DNA of 64,000 nt from [Pantoea] beijingensis (GCF_022647505.1 NZ_CP071409.1:2790001-2854000); one strand, 5' to 3'. Shown: positions 9,615 through 20,583, numbered from the stretch's first letter. The notes: generated from the sequence alone by a model not told the origin. Translations and numbers: made by a program.

Positions 9615-9726
9615 ATTATTATCCTTTTGCGGCGATAATCCTGAATGGCCGACAGTTCAAAACGCGTTAGCTAAAGTGTATCGGATTTTACTGCAACAAA
9701 CAGAAGCCTCGCCATATTTCACTGAC

Positions 9727-10262
9727 AGGTAAGCGAGTGAAGCTAACGCTGGGAGCGTTTCAGGTATGACGAGAATACCCTAAATACCTGGAACGATATC
9801 AAGGCAGCAAGCGAGCGCATCCCGATGAGCTTACTCCAGTAAGTGATTCGGGTAAGCGAATGACGCTAACGCTGGGAGCGTTTCAAGTATGACGAGAATA
9901 CCCTAAATACCTGGAACGATATCAAGGCAGCAAGCGAGCGTATCCCGATGAGCTTACTCCAGTAAGTGATTCGGGTAAGCGAATGAAGCTAACGCTGAGA
10001 GCGTTTCAAGTATGACGAGAATACCCTAAATACCTGGAACGATATCAAGGCAGCAAGCGAGCGCATCCCGATGAGCTTACTCCAGTAAGTGATTCGGGTA
10101 AGCGAATGAAGCTAACGCTGAGAGCGTTTCAGGTATGACGAGAATACCCTAAATAATTGGAACGATATCAAGGCAGCAAGCGAGCGCATCCCGATGAGCT
10201 TACTCCAGTAAGTGATTCGGGTAAGCGAATGAAGCTAACGCTGAGAGCGTTTCAAGTATGAC
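9727..10262. repeat. Tandem array of 123-bp palindromic repeats upstream of miaB
   Basis: Four complete 123-bp units start at 9742, 9865, 9988 and 10111, with a partial unit before and another from 10234. Copies differ at only a few positions. Each unit holds two hairpins, AACGCT-ggg-AGCGTT and CTTACT-cc-AGTAAG (the latter inside an outer CCCGA/TCGGG stem), then a GTATGACGAGAATACCCTAA junction. There are no unique spacers, so it is not a CRISPR array. It occupies nearly the whole gap between ubiF and miaB. Related single copies or dimers occur elsewhere in the window. Confidence 0.95.
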
Positions 10263-10338
10263 GGGTATGGTCACAACAGCAGCAAAGCATTACAATATGC
10301 CCCCTGCATTCCCTCCTGCACTGAGTAATGGCAAGTCG

Positions 10339-11763
10339 ATGACTAAAAAACTGCATATCAAAACATGGGGCTGTCAGATGAATGAGTATGATTCATCGAA
10401 GATGGCTGACCTTCTGGAAAGTACTCACGGCTATACGCTGACGGACGTAGCGGAAGAAGCGGATATCCTGCTGCTTAATACCTGTTCCATTCGCGAAAAA
10501 GCGCAGGAGAAGGTGTTTCATCAGCTGGGACGCTGGAGAGCGCTGAAAGAGAGCAACCCTGAGCTGATCATCGGTGTGGGTGGCTGCGTCGCATCACAGG
10601 AAGGGGATCATATCCGTCAACGCGCTCACTACGTTGATATTGTATTTGGTCCGCAGACGCTGCATCGCCTGCCTGAAATGATCAATACCGTACGGGGTTC
10701 AAAAAGCCCTGTCGTGGATATCAGTTTCCCTGAAATTGAAAAATTTGACCGTTTGCCAGAACCTAAGGCTGATGGACCGACTGCGTTTGTTTCCATTATG
10801 GAAGGCTGCAATAAGTATTGTACCTTCTGCGTCGTGCCTTATACGCGCGGTGAGGAAGTGAGCCGCCCTTGTGACGATATCCTGTTTGAAATTGCACAGC
10901 TTGCCGCACAGGGCGTCCGTGAAGTCAATCTGCTGGGACAAAATGTCAATGCCTATCGGGGCATGACGTTTGATAATGAGCTATGTTCTTTCGCCGATCT
11001 GCTACGCCTGGTGGCGACGATTGACGGCATCGATCGTATTCGCTTTACCACCAGTCATCCTATCGAATTTACCGATGATATTATTGACGTTTATCGTGAT
11101 ACGCCTGAGCTGGTGAGCTTCCTTCATTTGCCTGTACAAAGTGGTGCCGATCGCATCCTCACGCTGATGAAGCGCGCGCATACCGCTCTGGAATACAAGG
11201 CCATCATTCGTAAGCTGATTGCAGCGCGTCCGAATATTCAGATTAGCTCCGACTTTATTATCGGCTTCCCGGGTGAAACACAGGCTGATTTTGAACAGAC
11301 GATGAAACTTATCGCTGATGTAAACTTTGATATGAGCTTCAGCTTTATTTATTCAGCACGTCCGGGTACGCCTGCCGCCGACTTGCCGGATGACGTCTCT
11401 GAAGAAGAAAAGAAACAGCGTCTCTACATTCTTCAGGATCGCATCAATCAGCAGGCGATGGCATGGAGTCGCCGCATGATGGGTACGGTGCAGCGCATTT
11501 TGGTAGAGGGTACGTCGCGTAAAAATGTGATGGAGCTTTCCGGTCGTACCGAAAACAATCGCGTGGTTAATTTTGAAGGCACGCCAGAGATGATTGGCAA
11601 ATTTGTCGACGTTGAAATTGTTGATGTTTATCCAAACTCGCTGCGCGGTACCCTGATCCGTACTGAAGATCAAATGGGTCTGCGCGTAGTCGAGTCCCCG
11701 GCATCCGTTATCGCGCGTACCCGCAAAGAAAACGAACTTGGCGTTGGTACCTTCCAGCCTTAA
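10339..11763 (+). CDS. miaB: tRNA-2-methylthio-N6-dimethylallyladenosine synthase
   Basis: Radical-SAM methylthiotransferase that converts i6A37 to ms2i6A37 in tRNAs reading UNN codons. It is 474 aa, as in E. coli, from [12 protein letters not shown]. An upstream in-frame ATG at 10258 lies in the repeat array and is rejected. The N-terminal cluster cysteines are at WGCQMNE, NTCSIRE and GGCVAS; the radical-SAM CxxxCxxC is GCNKYCTFC near residue 154. A TRAM domain ends the protein. Confidence 0.97.
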   Translation: MTKKLHIKTWGCQMNEYDSSKMADLLESTHGYTLTDVAEEADILLLNTCSIREKAQEKVFHQLGRWRALKESNPELIIGVGGCVASQEGDHIRQRAHYVDIVFGPQTLHRLPEMINTVRGSKSPVVDISFPEIEKFDRLPEPKADGPTAFVSIMEGCNKYCTFCVVPYTRGEEVSRPCDDILFEIAQLAAQGVREVNLLGQNVNAYRGMTFDNELCSFADLLRLVATIDGIDRIRFTTSHPIEFTDDIIDVYRDTPELVSFLHLPVQSGADRILTLMKRAHTALEYKAIIRKLIAARPNIQISSDFIIGFPGETQADFEQTMKLIADVNFDMSFSFIYSARPGTPAADLPDDVSEEEKKQRLYILQDRINQQAMAWSRRMMGTVQRILVEGTSRKNVMELSGRTENNRVVNFEGTPEMIGKFVDVEIVDVYPNSLRGTLIRTEDQMGLRVVESPASVIARTRKENELGVGTFQP

Positions 11764-11791
11764 TAAGTCCCCCGCACTTTCTGTCGTCATT

Positions 11792-11818
11792 TGCGGCAAG
11801 CATTCAATGCTTGCCGCA
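11792..11818. terminator. Strong hairpin downstream of miaB
   Basis: A 13-base inverted repeat (TGCGGCAAGCATT and its complement) around a single central base, 28 bp past the miaB stop. The T run is weak, so it may be a terminator or mRNA-stabilising stem. Confidence 0.55.
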
Positions 11819-12109
11819 TAATTTCATGCTGTTGCACTTGGTTTATGAAAGCGTCGCCCAAATATTTATTCTATTGCTTGCGCCACGCTGCTCTGACATA
11901 AATACTTTCCTTATCGTATCGAAACGGAATGAACGGTGAGCCTTCCTGGCTGAATAGTCGGTAACAGAACGTCTCTGACTTGGCTGGTTAGCGCCGTGAT
12001 GTGAGTAAGCATCTTCTTCATCAGCGCACATGGCGCAGACAGCATGAAGTAGGATCGACATATATTATTAATATCCTCAACCTGGCCCTGAGCGACCTTA
12101 AGGATTAGT
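11819..12109. other. Region upstream of ybeZ, no gene
   Basis: No credible ORF. It should contain the promoter of ybeZ-ybeY-corC-lnt; in E. coli this operon is heat-shock induced, but I cannot identify a clear sigma-32 match here. A TTAAGGATTAG ribosome site sits just before the TTG start of ybeZ. Confidence 0.45.
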
Positions 12110-13168
12110 TTGAATATCGAAACTCGCGAAATACTATTAGAACCCGCCGATAACCGTCGGTTATTAAGCCTGTGCGGTCCGTTTGACGATAATGTGAAAC
12201 AGTTGGAGCGTCGATTAGGTATTGAGATTAACCGTCGTGACAATATGTTTAAGCTGGTTGGCCGTGCTCTTTGTGTCAATGCTGCAGCGGACATTTTGCG
12301 CGATCTGTATGTTGATACCGCGCCCGTACGTGGCAACATTCCCGATATCGATCCGGAGCAAATCCATCTGGCGATAAAAGAGAGTCGAGTGCTGGAGCAA
12401 ACCGCAGAAAACGTGCCTGACTACGGTAAAGCGATTCATATCAAGACCAAACGCGGTGTCATCAAGCCTCGCACACCTAATCAAGCACAATATATTGCCA
12501 ATATTCTTGATCACGATATCACCTTCGGTGTGGGTCCTGCCGGTACGGGTAAAACCTATCTTGCGGTAGCTGCCGCAGTGGATGCGCTTGAACGCCAGGA
12601 GATTCGTCGCATTCTGTTAACCCGCCCCGCCGTTGAGGCTGGTGAAAAGCTGGGGTTTTTACCCGGCGATTTAAGCCAGAAGGTCGATCCTTACCTGCGC
12701 CCGCTTTATGACGCTTTGTTTGAGATGCTGGGTTTTGAACGCGTCGAAAAATTGATGGAGCGTAACGTTATTGAAGTGGCACCACTGGCTTATATGCGCG
12801 GTCGTACGCTGAACGATGCTTTTATCATCCTGGACGAAAGCCAGAACACAACGATCGAACAGATGAAGATGTTCCTGACGCGTATCGGGTTTAATTCTAA
12901 AGCCGTGATTACTGGCGACGTTACGCAAATTGACCTGCCACGTAATATGAAGTCAGGGCTACGTCACGCTATCGAAGTGCTTTCCGATGTTGACGAGATT
13001 AGCTTTAACTTTTTCCACAGTGAAGATGTCGTGCGCCATCCGGTTGTCGCCCGTATCGTTGTGGCTTATGAAGCTTGGGAAGCCGCCGATCAAAAGCGCC
13101 GTGACCAGCAGGCAGAAGAACGTAAGCAGGAAGCGCTCGCTGCTCAAGCCGCACAGGTACAGAAATGA
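12110..13168 (+). CDS. ybeZ: PhoH-like ATPase YbeZ
   Basis: 352-aa PhoH-family NTPase that partners with the endoribonuclease YbeY in rRNA maturation and quality control. It starts at TTG (12110) after AAGGATTAG; E. coli ybeZ also uses TTG. Walker A is [11 protein letters not shown] near residue 145 and Walker B is FIILDESQN. The C-terminus is charged and glutamine/alanine-rich. ybeY overlaps the stop by four bases (ATGA), indicating translational coupling. Confidence 0.95.
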   Translation: MNIETREILLEPADNRRLLSLCGPFDDNVKQLERRLGIEINRRDNMFKLVGRALCVNAAADILRDLYVDTAPVRGNIPDIDPEQIHLAIKESRVLEQTAENVPDYGKAIHIKTKRGVIKPRTPNQAQYIANILDHDITFGVGPAGTGKTYLAVAAAVDALERQEIRRILLTRPAVEAGEKLGFLPGDLSQKVDPYLRPLYDALFEMLGFERVEKLMERNVIEVAPLAYMRGRTLNDAFIILDESQNTTIEQMKMFLTRIGFNSKAVITGDVTQIDLPRNMKSGLRHAIEVLSDVDEISFNFFHSEDVVRHPVVARIVVAYEAWEAADQKRRDQQAEERKQEALAAQAAQVQK

Positions 13169-13638
13169 GCAATGTTATCCTCGATCTACAAATCGCCACG
13201 CAATCTGCCGAAGGTTTACCGGCGGAATCTGATTTTCAGCATTGGCTGGAAGCCGTACTGCCACAGTTTCAGCCCGAAAGTGAAGTGACAATCCGGCTGG
13301 TTGACGAAGCGGAAAGTCATGACCTTAACTTGACTTACCGTGGCAAAGATAAGCCAACTAACGTGCTCTCTTTTCCGTTTGAAGCACCGCCCGGTATTGA
13401 GTTACCGCTGCTTGGCGATCTGATCATCTGTCGTCAGGTGGTGGAGCAAGAAGCCGCCGAGCAGGAGAAAGCCGAACTGGCTCACTGGGCACATATGGTG
13501 ATTCATGGCAGCCTGCATTTACTCGGCTATGATCACATCGAAGATGATGAAGCCGAAGAGATGGAATCACTGGAAACTGAGATAATGCTTGCTCTTGGTT
13601 ATCCCGATCCGTACATTTCGGAGAAAGAAGCGCCATAG
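13165..13638 (+). CDS. ybeY: Endoribonuclease YbeY (rRNA maturation factor)
   Basis: 157-aa zinc-dependent endoribonuclease needed for 16S rRNA 3' maturation and 70S quality control. The metal-binding [11 protein letters not shown] motif (H-x3-H-x5-H) lies near residue 113, followed by the usual acidic segment. It overlaps ybeZ by four bases and is about 100 bp upstream of corC. Confidence 0.97.
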   Translation: MSNVILDLQIATQSAEGLPAESDFQHWLEAVLPQFQPESEVTIRLVDEAESHDLNLTYRGKDKPTNVLSFPFEAPPGIELPLLGDLIICRQVVEQEAAEQEKAELAHWAHMVIHGSLHLLGYDHIEDDEAEEMESLETEIMLALGYPDPYISEKEAP

Positions 13639-13740
13639 TGGCAGCGGGGCTGCCTTCAGCAGCCTGCTTCTGTATTATACGATCGCTGACATTTTGTCTG
13701 CGAACCGATCCTCAGTTAGAGAGCCCAAAACTTAAACGCC

Positions 13741-14619
13741 ATGAGCGACGACCATTCACAAAACAGCGACAGTCCCAGTAGTAAAAAGGGATTTTTTACC
13801 CTTATTCTCAATCAACTTTTTCACGGCGAACCCAAAAACCGTGATGATTTGCTGGAGCTGATCCGCGATTCTGAACAGAACGACCTGATCGACCCCGATA
13901 CCCGTGACATGCTTGAAGGCGTGATGGATATCGCTGAGCAGCGCGTTCGCGACATCATGATCCCTCGTTCACAAATGATTACGCTCAAGCGTAATCAGAC
14001 GCTTGAAGAGTGTCTGGCAGTGATTATTGAATCAGCCCATTCACGTTTCCCGGTGATTAGCGAAGATAAAGATCATGTAGAAGGGATTCTGATGGCTAAA
14101 GACCTGCTGCAATTTATGAGCAGTGAGTCTGAGCCCTTCAGCATGGAAAAAGTCTTGCGCACAGCTGTTGTGGTACCGGAGAGCAAGCGTGTTGATCGCA
14201 TGCTTAAGGAGTTCCGTTCTCAGCGCTACCATATGGCAATCGTGATCGATGAATTTGGCGGCGTGTCTGGTCTGGTCACGATTGAGGACATTCTGGAACT
14301 GATTGTGGGTGAAATTGAAGATGAATATGACGATGAGGAAGATCGGGATATCCGTCAGTTAAGCCGTCATACTTATACCATCCGGGCACTAACACCTATT
14401 GAAGATTTTAATGAGGTGTTCGAAACCCACTTCAGTGATGAAGAGGTCGATACCATTGGCGGCCTGGTAATGCAGGCTTTCGGTCATCTTCCTGCCCGTG
14501 GCGAAAGTATTGAAATTGATGGTTATCAATTTAAAGTCGCGATGGCCGATAGTCGACGTATTATCCAGGTTCATGTCAAAATTCCGGAAAACTCGACTCA
14601 ACCGCAACTGGAAGAATAA
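13741..14619 (+). CDS. corC: CorC/YbeX, CBS-domain protein
   Basis: 292-aa cytoplasmic protein with paired CBS domains (about residues 70-200; [11 protein letters not shown] begins the first) and a C-terminal CorC/HlyC transporter-associated domain. It has been linked to Co2+/Mg2+ efflux and more recently to ribosome metabolism. In the ybeZYX-lnt operon, with only 7 bp between its stop and lnt. Confidence 0.95.
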   Translation: MSDDHSQNSDSPSSKKGFFTLILNQLFHGEPKNRDDLLELIRDSEQNDLIDPDTRDMLEGVMDIAEQRVRDIMIPRSQMITLKRNQTLEECLAVIIESAHSRFPVISEDKDHVEGILMAKDLLQFMSSESEPFSMEKVLRTAVVVPESKRVDRMLKEFRSQRYHMAIVIDEFGGVSGLVTIEDILELIVGEIEDEYDDEEDRDIRQLSRHTYTIRALTPIEDFNEVFETHFSDEEVDTIGGLVMQAFGHLPARGESIEIDGYQFKVAMADSRRIIQVHVKIPENSTQPQLEE

Positions 14620-14626
14620 TTCATTT

Positions 14627-16159
14627 ATGGCAATCGCCTCACTTTACCAGCGCCAACGGGTTCGCCTGCTGCTGGCGCTGATTACAGGTGCCTGTGGCAC
14701 GCTGGCATTCTCCCCCTATGACTTCTGGCCTGCTGCACTGGTTTCACTGTGCGGCTTGCAAGCTCTCACGCTACAACGCACAACCCCCCAGGCTACCGCC
14801 ATCGGATTTGCCTGGGGCCTTGGGCTATTTGGCTCCGGCGTTAACTGGGTATATGTCAGTATTGCTACTTTTGGCGGTATGCCCGGCCCCGTCAACGTTT
14901 TTCTGGTTATTCTACTGGCCGCGTATCTGTCACTTTTTACCTTGCTATTTGCTGCCTTACAAAACCGACTGTTTCCGCGGGTATCATTCACGCGTCTTGT
15001 ACTTGCGGCCCCGGTTCTGTGGCAAATCACTGAATTTTTACGTGGCTGGATAATGACGGGGTTTCCATGGCTGCAGTTTGGTTACAGCCAGATTAATGGT
15101 CCGCTAAAAGGCCTGGCTCCGATAATGGGGGTCGAGTCGATCACCTTCGTATTAATGATCGTTGCCGGTCTGATCATCTATGCCTTTGCGCGGCGGCGTC
15201 TGGCTGCAGGGATCGGTGCCGTAGCGTTATTACTTCTGTTCTGGCCACTTAGGCAGTTGAGCTGGTATCAGGCGCTACCTGAGAAGACCGTCGATGTTGC
15301 CATGGTTCAGGGAAATATCCCCCAGTCAATGAAATGGGATCGCAATGAGTTACTGCAGACGCTGCGCATTTATACACAGTTTTCGCAACCCTTTATCGGC
15401 AAAGCTCCAATCATCATCTGGCCGGAATCCGCGATCCCCGATTTGGAAGTGAATCAGCAGCCCTTTTTGAAATCACTGGATGACGATCTCCGGGCACGAG
15501 GCAGCAGCCTAATTACCGGAATTGTTGATTCACGGCTTGAACAGAACCGCTACCACGACTACAACTCAATTATCGTCCTGGGTGGCGAATCGCCCTATAA
15601 TTACAACAGCAATAATCGTTACCAGAAAAATCACCTGGTTCCTTTTGGCGAGTTCGTACCGATGGAAACGCTATTGCGTCCGCTGGCCCCCTTTTTTGAC
15701 CTGCCAATGTCATCCTTTAGCCGCGGCGCTTACGTCCAGCCACAGCTAGCAGTGGCTGGTTATAAGCTCACCGCCGCTATATGTTATGAGATCATACTGG
15801 GACAGCAAGTAAGAGACAATTTCCGCCCGGATACTCACTTTCTGCTGACCATTTCCAACGATGCCTGGTTCGGCCACTCAATCGGCCCCTGGCAGCATTT
15901 GCAGATGGCGCGTATGCGGGCACTGGAGTTAGGTCGCCCGCTGTTACGCAGCACTAATAACGGCGTAACTGCCGTCATCAATGCCGATGGTGATATACAA
16001 AAGATAGCGCCACAATTTACCCGTACCGTACTGGATGCTCAGGTCACACCAACCACTGGACTGACGCCATACGCGCGTTTTGGTAACAACACAATCTGGA
16101 TTATCACGCTGCTGTTTGGCTTCTCCGCAGCCGCATTGAGTTTTCGTCAGCGTCGCTAG
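14627..16159 (+). CDS. lnt: Apolipoprotein N-acyltransferase
   Basis: Inner-membrane enzyme adding the third acyl chain to lipoproteins. It is 510 aa (E. coli 512), starting [10 protein letters not shown] at 14627; the longer reading frame from 14498 overlaps corC and is rejected. Several N-terminal membrane segments precede a periplasmic nitrilase-fold domain with Glu in WPESAI (near 266), Lys in NHLVPFGEF (near 334) and Cys in AAICYE (near 386). All three catalytic residues are present. Confidence 0.97.
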   Translation: MAIASLYQRQRVRLLLALITGACGTLAFSPYDFWPAALVSLCGLQALTLQRTTPQATAIGFAWGLGLFGSGVNWVYVSIATFGGMPGPVNVFLVILLAAYLSLFTLLFAALQNRLFPRVSFTRLVLAAPVLWQITEFLRGWIMTGFPWLQFGYSQINGPLKGLAPIMGVESITFVLMIVAGLIIYAFARRRLAAGIGAVALLLLFWPLRQLSWYQALPEKTVDVAMVQGNIPQSMKWDRNELLQTLRIYTQFSQPFIGKAPIIIWPESAIPDLEVNQQPFLKSLDDDLRARGSSLITGIVDSRLEQNRYHDYNSIIVLGGESPYNYNSNNRYQKNHLVPFGEFVPMETLLRPLAPFFDLPMSSFSRGAYVQPQLAVAGYKLTAAICYEIILGQQVRDNFRPDTHFLLTISNDAWFGHSIGPWQHLQMARMRALELGRPLLRSTNNGVTAVINADGDIQKIAPQFTRTVLDAQVTPTTGLTPYARFGNNTIWIITLLFGFSAAALSFRQRR

Positions 16160-16562
16160 TTATTTCTGTTATCCCTTGCTATCGCTGGTCAGTACGCCCC
16201 GGCCAGCTTTAGCGACTATCTTGATACACCCCCTACAACTCTGGCATGAAATTTGCTCTATTTTTCTCATCAGCCGCCCAACGCCAGACGTTAACACCTT
16301 AAATAAACGCGCCGCACTACTGCAGCTCAGGCAGCGCCCCACGGTGAAGCAACGTCTGAAAAATTGCGCCCATTTGGTGCGGCACGTCTCGCAAAAAAGA
16401 AACTTTTTTGTTTCATGGCGTTAACATTCGGCTATTTTAAAGGGTATTCAAACCTCTTTACGTTTCGGAATTAAAGAGAAAAACAGTAGCAAAACGATAC
16501 AACATCAGAAACCGGTGCCGTTATTTTCCGCGAGTACCTAAAAACGACGAAGGAGTTGGAAC
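16160..16562. promoter_or_regulatory. gltI upstream region with NtrC-like site
   Basis: No ORF. TGCGCC-CATTT-GGTGCG at 16365-16381 fits the NtrC-box pattern TGCACC-N5-GGTGCA with two deviations. I could not find a correctly spaced sigma-54 promoter (GG-N10-GC) between it and gltI, so NtrC control is only a candidate. The leader ends with GAAGGAGTTGG before the ATG. Confidence 0.35.
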
Positions 16563-17501
16563 ATGAAATTACGGAAACTGGGGCTTAGCCTTGTATTGGC
16601 TGGATTGGCCTCCGGTGTCGCTCATGCAGAAGATCCGAAACCGCAGGCAACAGATCAGGCCGCGGCCTCGCAGCAGCAGACTTCCACGCTGGATAAAATC
16701 AGCAAAAACGGGGTTATTGTTATTGGCCACCGTGAATCGTCTGTTCCTTTCTCTTACTACGATAATCAGCAAAAAGTTGTCGGCTATTCACAAGCTTATT
16801 CCAACGCCATCGTCGATGCGGTGAAGAAGAAACTGAATAAACCCGATCTTCAGGTAAAATTTCTGCCGATTACCTCACAGAACCGTATCCCGCTATTACA
16901 GAACGGAACTTACGATTTTGAATGTGGATCGACCACAAATAATATAGAACGCCAGAAACAGGCCGCATTTTCAGACACTATATTCGTGATCGGTACCCGC
17001 TTGCTGGTTAAAAAAGGCGGCCCCCTCAAAGATTTTGCTGACCTGAAAGGGAAAACCGTCGTCGTCACTTCCGGTACCACATCAGAAATTCTGTTAAATA
17101 AGCTGAATGACGATAAAAAGATGGAGATGCGTATCATCAGTGCGAAAGACCACGGTGACTCATTCCGTACGCTGGAAACCGGCCGTGCCGTTGCCTTTAT
17201 GATGGATGATGCATTGCTGGCAGGCGAGCGTGCCAAAGCGAAAAAACCGGATAACTGGGAAATTCTCGGTACGCCACAATCTAATGAAGCCTACGGCTGT
17301 ATGCTGCGTAAAAATGACGCTGACTTTAAGCAATTAATGGATGACACTATTGCTCAGGTACAGACCTCCGGTGAAGCGGCAAAATGGTATGACACATGGT
17401 TTAAACAACCTATTCCACCGAAAAATATGAACCTTAATTTCGAACTTTCGGACGATATGAAGGCGTTGTTCAAGTCACCGAACGACAAAGCACTGAACTA
17501 A
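16563..17501 (+). CDS. gltI: Glutamate/aspartate ABC transporter, periplasmic binding protein
   Basis: 312-aa solute-binding protein delivering glutamate and aspartate to GltJK. A signal peptide ends at AHA/ED near residue 22. The mature protein has the family-3 binding-protein landmarks SYYDNQQKVVGY, FECGSTTNN and SGTTSEI, and the C-terminal DTWFKQPIPPKN. A short Q/A-rich linker (about 28-40) follows the signal peptide and is longer than in E. coli as I recall it. A hairpin at 17513-17530 and a terminator at 17617-17639 separate it from gltJKL. Confidence 0.95.
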   Translation: MKLRKLGLSLVLAGLASGVAHAEDPKPQATDQAAASQQQTSTLDKISKNGVIVIGHRESSVPFSYYDNQQKVVGYSQAYSNAIVDAVKKKLNKPDLQVKFLPITSQNRIPLLQNGTYDFECGSTTNNIERQKQAAFSDTIFVIGTRLLVKKGGPLKDFADLKGKTVVVTSGTTSEILLNKLNDDKKMEMRIISAKDHGDSFRTLETGRAVAFMMDDALLAGERAKAKKPDNWEILGTPQSNEAYGCMLRKNDADFKQLMDDTIAQVQTSGEAAKWYDTWFKQPIPPKNMNLNFELSDDMKALFKSPNDKALN

Positions 17502-17640
17502 TAATGAAAAAAAGGGCAGTTGGCTGCCCTCTCGATTGCTGATAACAGGCATGGACAGACAAACGCTGGTGGTCGTTCCCCACCGAACGTTATGAGAAGC
17601 CTTTCATCAGTCTTCAGGGTAGCTTCGCTACCCTTTTTTA
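17502..17640 (+). ncRNA. sroC: SroC-like small RNA from the gltI-gltJ intergenic region
   Basis: E. coli and Salmonella have SroC, a processed RNA from this exact intergenic position that sponges GcvB. Here the 151-bp gap holds AGGGCAG-ttgg-CTGCCCT (17513-17530) and ends in GGGTAGC-ttc-GCTACCC followed by a T run (17617-17639), an intrinsic terminator inside the operon, 13 bp before gltJ. Position and terminator support the assignment. The 5' end and GcvB pairing sites are not established. Confidence 0.6.
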
Positions 17641-17652
17641 CCGGAGTTATTT

Positions 17653-18393
17653 ATGTCAATCGATTGGAACTGGGGCATTTTTTTTGAACAGGCCCCGTTC
17701 GGTAATACCACTTATCTTGGCTGGTTATGGTCAGGATTTCAGGTCACTATCCTGGTCTCGGTTTGCGCCTGGATTATTGCTTTTCTCGTCGGTTCGCTGT
17801 TTGGCATCTTACGTACCGTTCCTAACCGTCTTCTTGCCGGTATTGGTACCTGCTACGTTGAACTCTTCCGTAACATTCCACTCATTGTACAATTCTTCTT
17901 CTGGTATCTGGTTGCTCCGGAATTGGTTGGCGAAAATTTAGGAATGTGGTTCAAATCCGAATTGGATCCTAACATTCAATTCTTTATTTGTTCCGTCATC
18001 TGCCTTGGCTTGTTTACCGCAGCACGTATGTGTGAACAGGTACGCGCAGCCATTCAGTCACTACCTGCCGGGCAGAAAAACGCGGGATTGGCAATGGGGC
18101 TAACGCTGCCGCAGACCTATCGCTACGTGCTTCTTCCTAACGCCTATCGCGTGATCGTACCGCCGATGACGTCTGAAATGCTAAATCTGGTCAAAAACTC
18201 GGCGATTGCCTCTACTATTGGGCTGGTCGATATGGCCGCGCAGGCTGGAAAATTGCTGGATTATTCAGCACACGCCTATGAATCTTTTACGGCAATTACA
18301 CTGGCTTACGTGGCTATTAACCTGGTCATTATGCTCATTATGAGTCTGGTTGAACGCAAAATACGCCTGCCGGGCAGTATGGGGAGTAAATAA
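17653..18393 (+). CDS. gltJ: Glutamate/aspartate ABC transporter permease GltJ
   Basis: 246-aa inner-membrane permease of the HisM/GltJ type with about five membrane segments. The EAA-loop equivalent is [20 protein letters not shown], which contacts the ATPase GltL. Starts right after the SroC-like terminator with CCGGAGTTATTT as ribosome site. Stop and start overlap gltK by one base (TAATG). Confidence 0.96.
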   Translation: MSIDWNWGIFFEQAPFGNTTYLGWLWSGFQVTILVSVCAWIIAFLVGSLFGILRTVPNRLLAGIGTCYVELFRNIPLIVQFFFWYLVAPELVGENLGMWFKSELDPNIQFFICSVICLGLFTAARMCEQVRAAIQSLPAGQKNAGLAMGLTLPQTYRYVLLPNAYRVIVPPMTSEMLNLVKNSAIASTIGLVDMAAQAGKLLDYSAHAYESFTAITLAYVAINLVIMLIMSLVERKIRLPGSMGSK

Positions 18394-19067
18394 TGTACGA
18401 ATTTGACTGGAGCTCCATTGCTCCCAGCCTGCCTTATTTACTTAACGGGCTGGTGATCACGGCAAAGATCACCGTAACAGCGGTGATCTTTGGCATCGTG
18501 TGGGGAACGATCCTCGCCGTTATGCGCCTTTCTACCTTTAAGCCAATCAGCTGGTTTGCCAAGCTGTACGTCAACCTTTTCCGCTCCGTTCCACTGGTCA
18601 TGGTGCTGCTCTGGTTTTATCTGGTGGTTCCCAGCTTTCTGCAACAGGTTTTAGGGCTATCGCCAAAGACCGATATTCGTCTTATCTCAGCGATGGTCGC
18701 CTTCTCACTGTTTGAGGCTGCCTACTATTCGGAAATCATCCGTGCAGGTATTCAGAGCATCGCACGCGGCCAGGGAAGTGCGGCACTGGCATTGGGCATG
18801 ACTCAATGGCAATCAATGCAGCTGATCATTTTGCCTCAGGCATTTCGTGCCATGGTACCGCTGCTGCTTACTCAGGGCATTGTCCTGTTCCAGGATACGT
18901 CTCTGGTGTATGTGTTAAGCCTGGCTGACTTCTTCCGTACCGCCTCAACCATTGGCGAACGGGACGGGACTCAGGTTGAGATGATTTTATTTGCAGGCCT
19001 GGTTTATTTTGTTATCAGCGTTTCGGCGTCAATGCTGGTCAGCTATTTAAAGAAAAGGACAGTTTAA
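18393..19067 (+). CDS. gltK: Glutamate/aspartate ABC transporter permease GltK
   Basis: 224-aa second permease subunit, partner of GltJ. It has hydrophobic segments throughout and an EAA-type loop near [21 protein letters not shown]. Translationally coupled to gltJ; gltL follows with no gap. Confidence 0.96.
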   Translation: MYEFDWSSIAPSLPYLLNGLVITAKITVTAVIFGIVWGTILAVMRLSTFKPISWFAKLYVNLFRSVPLVMVLLWFYLVVPSFLQQVLGLSPKTDIRLISAMVAFSLFEAAYYSEIIRAGIQSIARGQGSAALALGMTQWQSMQLIILPQAFRAMVPLLLTQGIVLFQDTSLVYVLSLADFFRTASTIGERDGTQVEMILFAGLVYFVISVSASMLVSYLKKRTV

Positions 19068-19793
19068 ATGATTACCCTGAAAAATGTTTCTAAGTGGTAT
19101 GGTCACTTTCAGGTGCTGACCGACTGCTCAACGGAAGTTAAAAAAGGCGAGGTGGTCGTGGTTTGTGGGCCTTCGGGCTCAGGGAAGTCAACGCTGATCA
19201 AAACTGTCAATGGCCTGGAGCCTATTCAGCAAGGGACCATCGAAGTGAACGCAATTGAGGTCACCGACAAAAAAACTAACCTGGCGCAACTGCGTGCCAA
19301 AGTTGGCATGGTGTTCCAGCACTTTGAGCTGTTTCCACATTTGACGATTGTGGAAAATTTGACACTGGCACAGGTTAAAGTGCTAAAGCGCAATAAAGAA
19401 GAGGCACGTCAAAAAGGGTTAAAGCTGCTGGAACGCGTAGGATTATCCGCGCATGCCAACAAACACCCAGGTCAGCTTTCCGGAGGGCAGCAGCAGCGCG
19501 TGGCAATCGCTCGTGCGCTATGTATGGACCCTGTCGCGATGCTATTCGATGAACCGACATCGGCACTCGATCCTGAAATGATCAACGAAGTGCTCGATGT
19601 TATGGTTGAGCTGGCAAATGAGGGCATGACAATGATGGTCGTCACGCATGAAATGGGCTTTGCACGCAAAGTCGCTAACCGCGTGATTTTCATGGACGAA
19701 GGCAAGATTGTTGAAGACCGCGCTAAAGATGATTTCTTTAATAATCCGCAATCCGAACGCGCTAAGGATTTCCTCGCAAAAATTCTGCATTAA
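19068..19793 (+). CDS. gltL: Glutamate/aspartate ABC transporter ATPase GltL
   Basis: 241-aa polar amino-acid ABC ATPase. Walker [10 protein letters not shown] (near 34), Q-loop VFQHFELF, signature [15 protein letters not shown], Walker [14 protein letters not shown] and the switch His in VVTHEM are all intact. Last gene of gltIJKL. A terminator shared with the converging ybeL follows. Confidence 0.97.
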   Translation: MITLKNVSKWYGHFQVLTDCSTEVKKGEVVVVCGPSGSGKSTLIKTVNGLEPIQQGTIEVNAIEVTDKKTNLAQLRAKVGMVFQHFELFPHLTIVENLTLAQVKVLKRNKEEARQKGLKLLERVGLSAHANKHPGQLSGGQQQRVAIARALCMDPVAMLFDEPTSALDPEMINEVLDVMVELANEGMTMMVVTHEMGFARKVANRVIFMDEGKIVEDRAKDDFFNNPQSERAKDFLAKILH

Positions 19794-19800
19794 AAGTCAT

Positions 19801-19821
19801 CGGGCGAGTCTACCTCGCCCG
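19801..19821. terminator. Hairpin between converging gltL and ybeL
   Basis: CGGGCGAG, five-base loop, CTCGCCCG. Flanked by AAAAGTCAT upstream, it can act for ybeL; the T run on the gltL side is poor. Confidence 0.6.
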
Positions 19822-19831
19822 ACAACAGAGA

Positions 19832-20314
19832 TTAAGGTTCAAAAGGCTGCCTTTGAAACTGATCGTGCCCACACTCTGGGCACCGTGTCAGGGTTTCGGG
19901 GGTATAAATAGCCCGGGTGAAATGACATTTTTCGCACACTAAGTTTCCCAGCCCGACAACCTCACCGCTCTGGTAAACGCCATGATGATTCAGGTCCTGG
20001 AAAACCTCACGCCACTCTAACTGGCTCTTATCCGTAATATCAGCCAGCTCTTTCCATACGCTTTCCCGGATGACCCGCATAAAAATACTGTCGTTAAGAT
20101 CGTCCTGATTTTCACTATAGCTGCGAGCAAATTCCTCCAGATCGCGACGCACTGCACGCGTAACTTCACTCACCTCAAGATGAGTCAGTTCCCCCGTAGC
20201 CTGCAGCCGCTGGCGCGCATTTTCGACTAACGTATCAATGTCACGTTCGCCGTTATTCAAACGCTCGGTCAACGACGCCACTAAATCCCGATAATACTGA
20301 GCAACCTTGTTCAT
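19832..20314 (-). CDS. ybeL: Zinc-ribbon protein YbeL
   Basis: 160-aa protein with a helical N-terminal two thirds and a C-terminal zinc ribbon, CEKCHF...CPECGH (about residues 126-150), as in E. coli YbeL (DUF1451). Its function is not established. In E. coli rihA, hscC and other genes lie between gltIJKL and this gene; they are absent here, so ybeL directly converges on gltL. Confidence 0.92.
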   Translation of the reverse strand: MNKVAQYYRDLVASLTERLNNGERDIDTLVENARQRLQATGELTHLEVSEVTRAVRRDLEEFARSYSENQDDLNDSIFMRVIRESVWKELADITDKSQLEWREVFQDLNHHGVYQSGEVVGLGNLVCEKCHFTRAIYTPETLTRCPECGHDQFQRQPFEP

Positions 20315-20583
20315 GTTCTCTCCTTAATCTTCTTGAACGATAATCCCTTTAATTCTAGCGCTTATCAGAATATTGCGGGGATTACGGCACCATGACGATG
20401 AAAATCTGGAGGGCAGATTCCAGCTTAAAGAGAAATGCGCCTTGATGCGCCGCGAAGTGTTGTTGCAGCGAAGGCTTATCAGCTATGCTATGCGGATCTA
20501 AACGAACACTGTTGCAGCTGTACCCCACATCGTGTGAATTGCAGGACAATGACAAGCTCAAACCCCTGGCACTGACTCAGTGA
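20315..20583. other. Region between ybeL and the leuS repeat, no gene
   Basis: No convincing ORF. It should contain the divergent promoters of ybeL and leuS; no clear operator was recognised. Confidence 0.4.

Noticed and set aside
9727..10262. Direct repeats resembling a CRISPR array
   Set aside because: The period is 123 bp with the whole unit conserved; there are no short repeats separated by unique spacers and no cas genes.
10258..10338. Extended N-terminus of MiaB
   Set aside because: The extra 27 codons lie in the repeat array and have no counterpart in Mia[13 protein letters not shown] at 10339 gives the family length.
14498..14626. Longer Lnt starting inside corC
   Set aside because: The extension overlaps corC in another frame and is absent from Lnt homologues.
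16382..16440. Sigma-54 promoter near the gltI NtrC-like site
   Set aside because: GGCACGTCTCGC has GG and GC eight rather than ten bases apart, and TGGCGTTAACATTCGG lacks the GC at the right distance.
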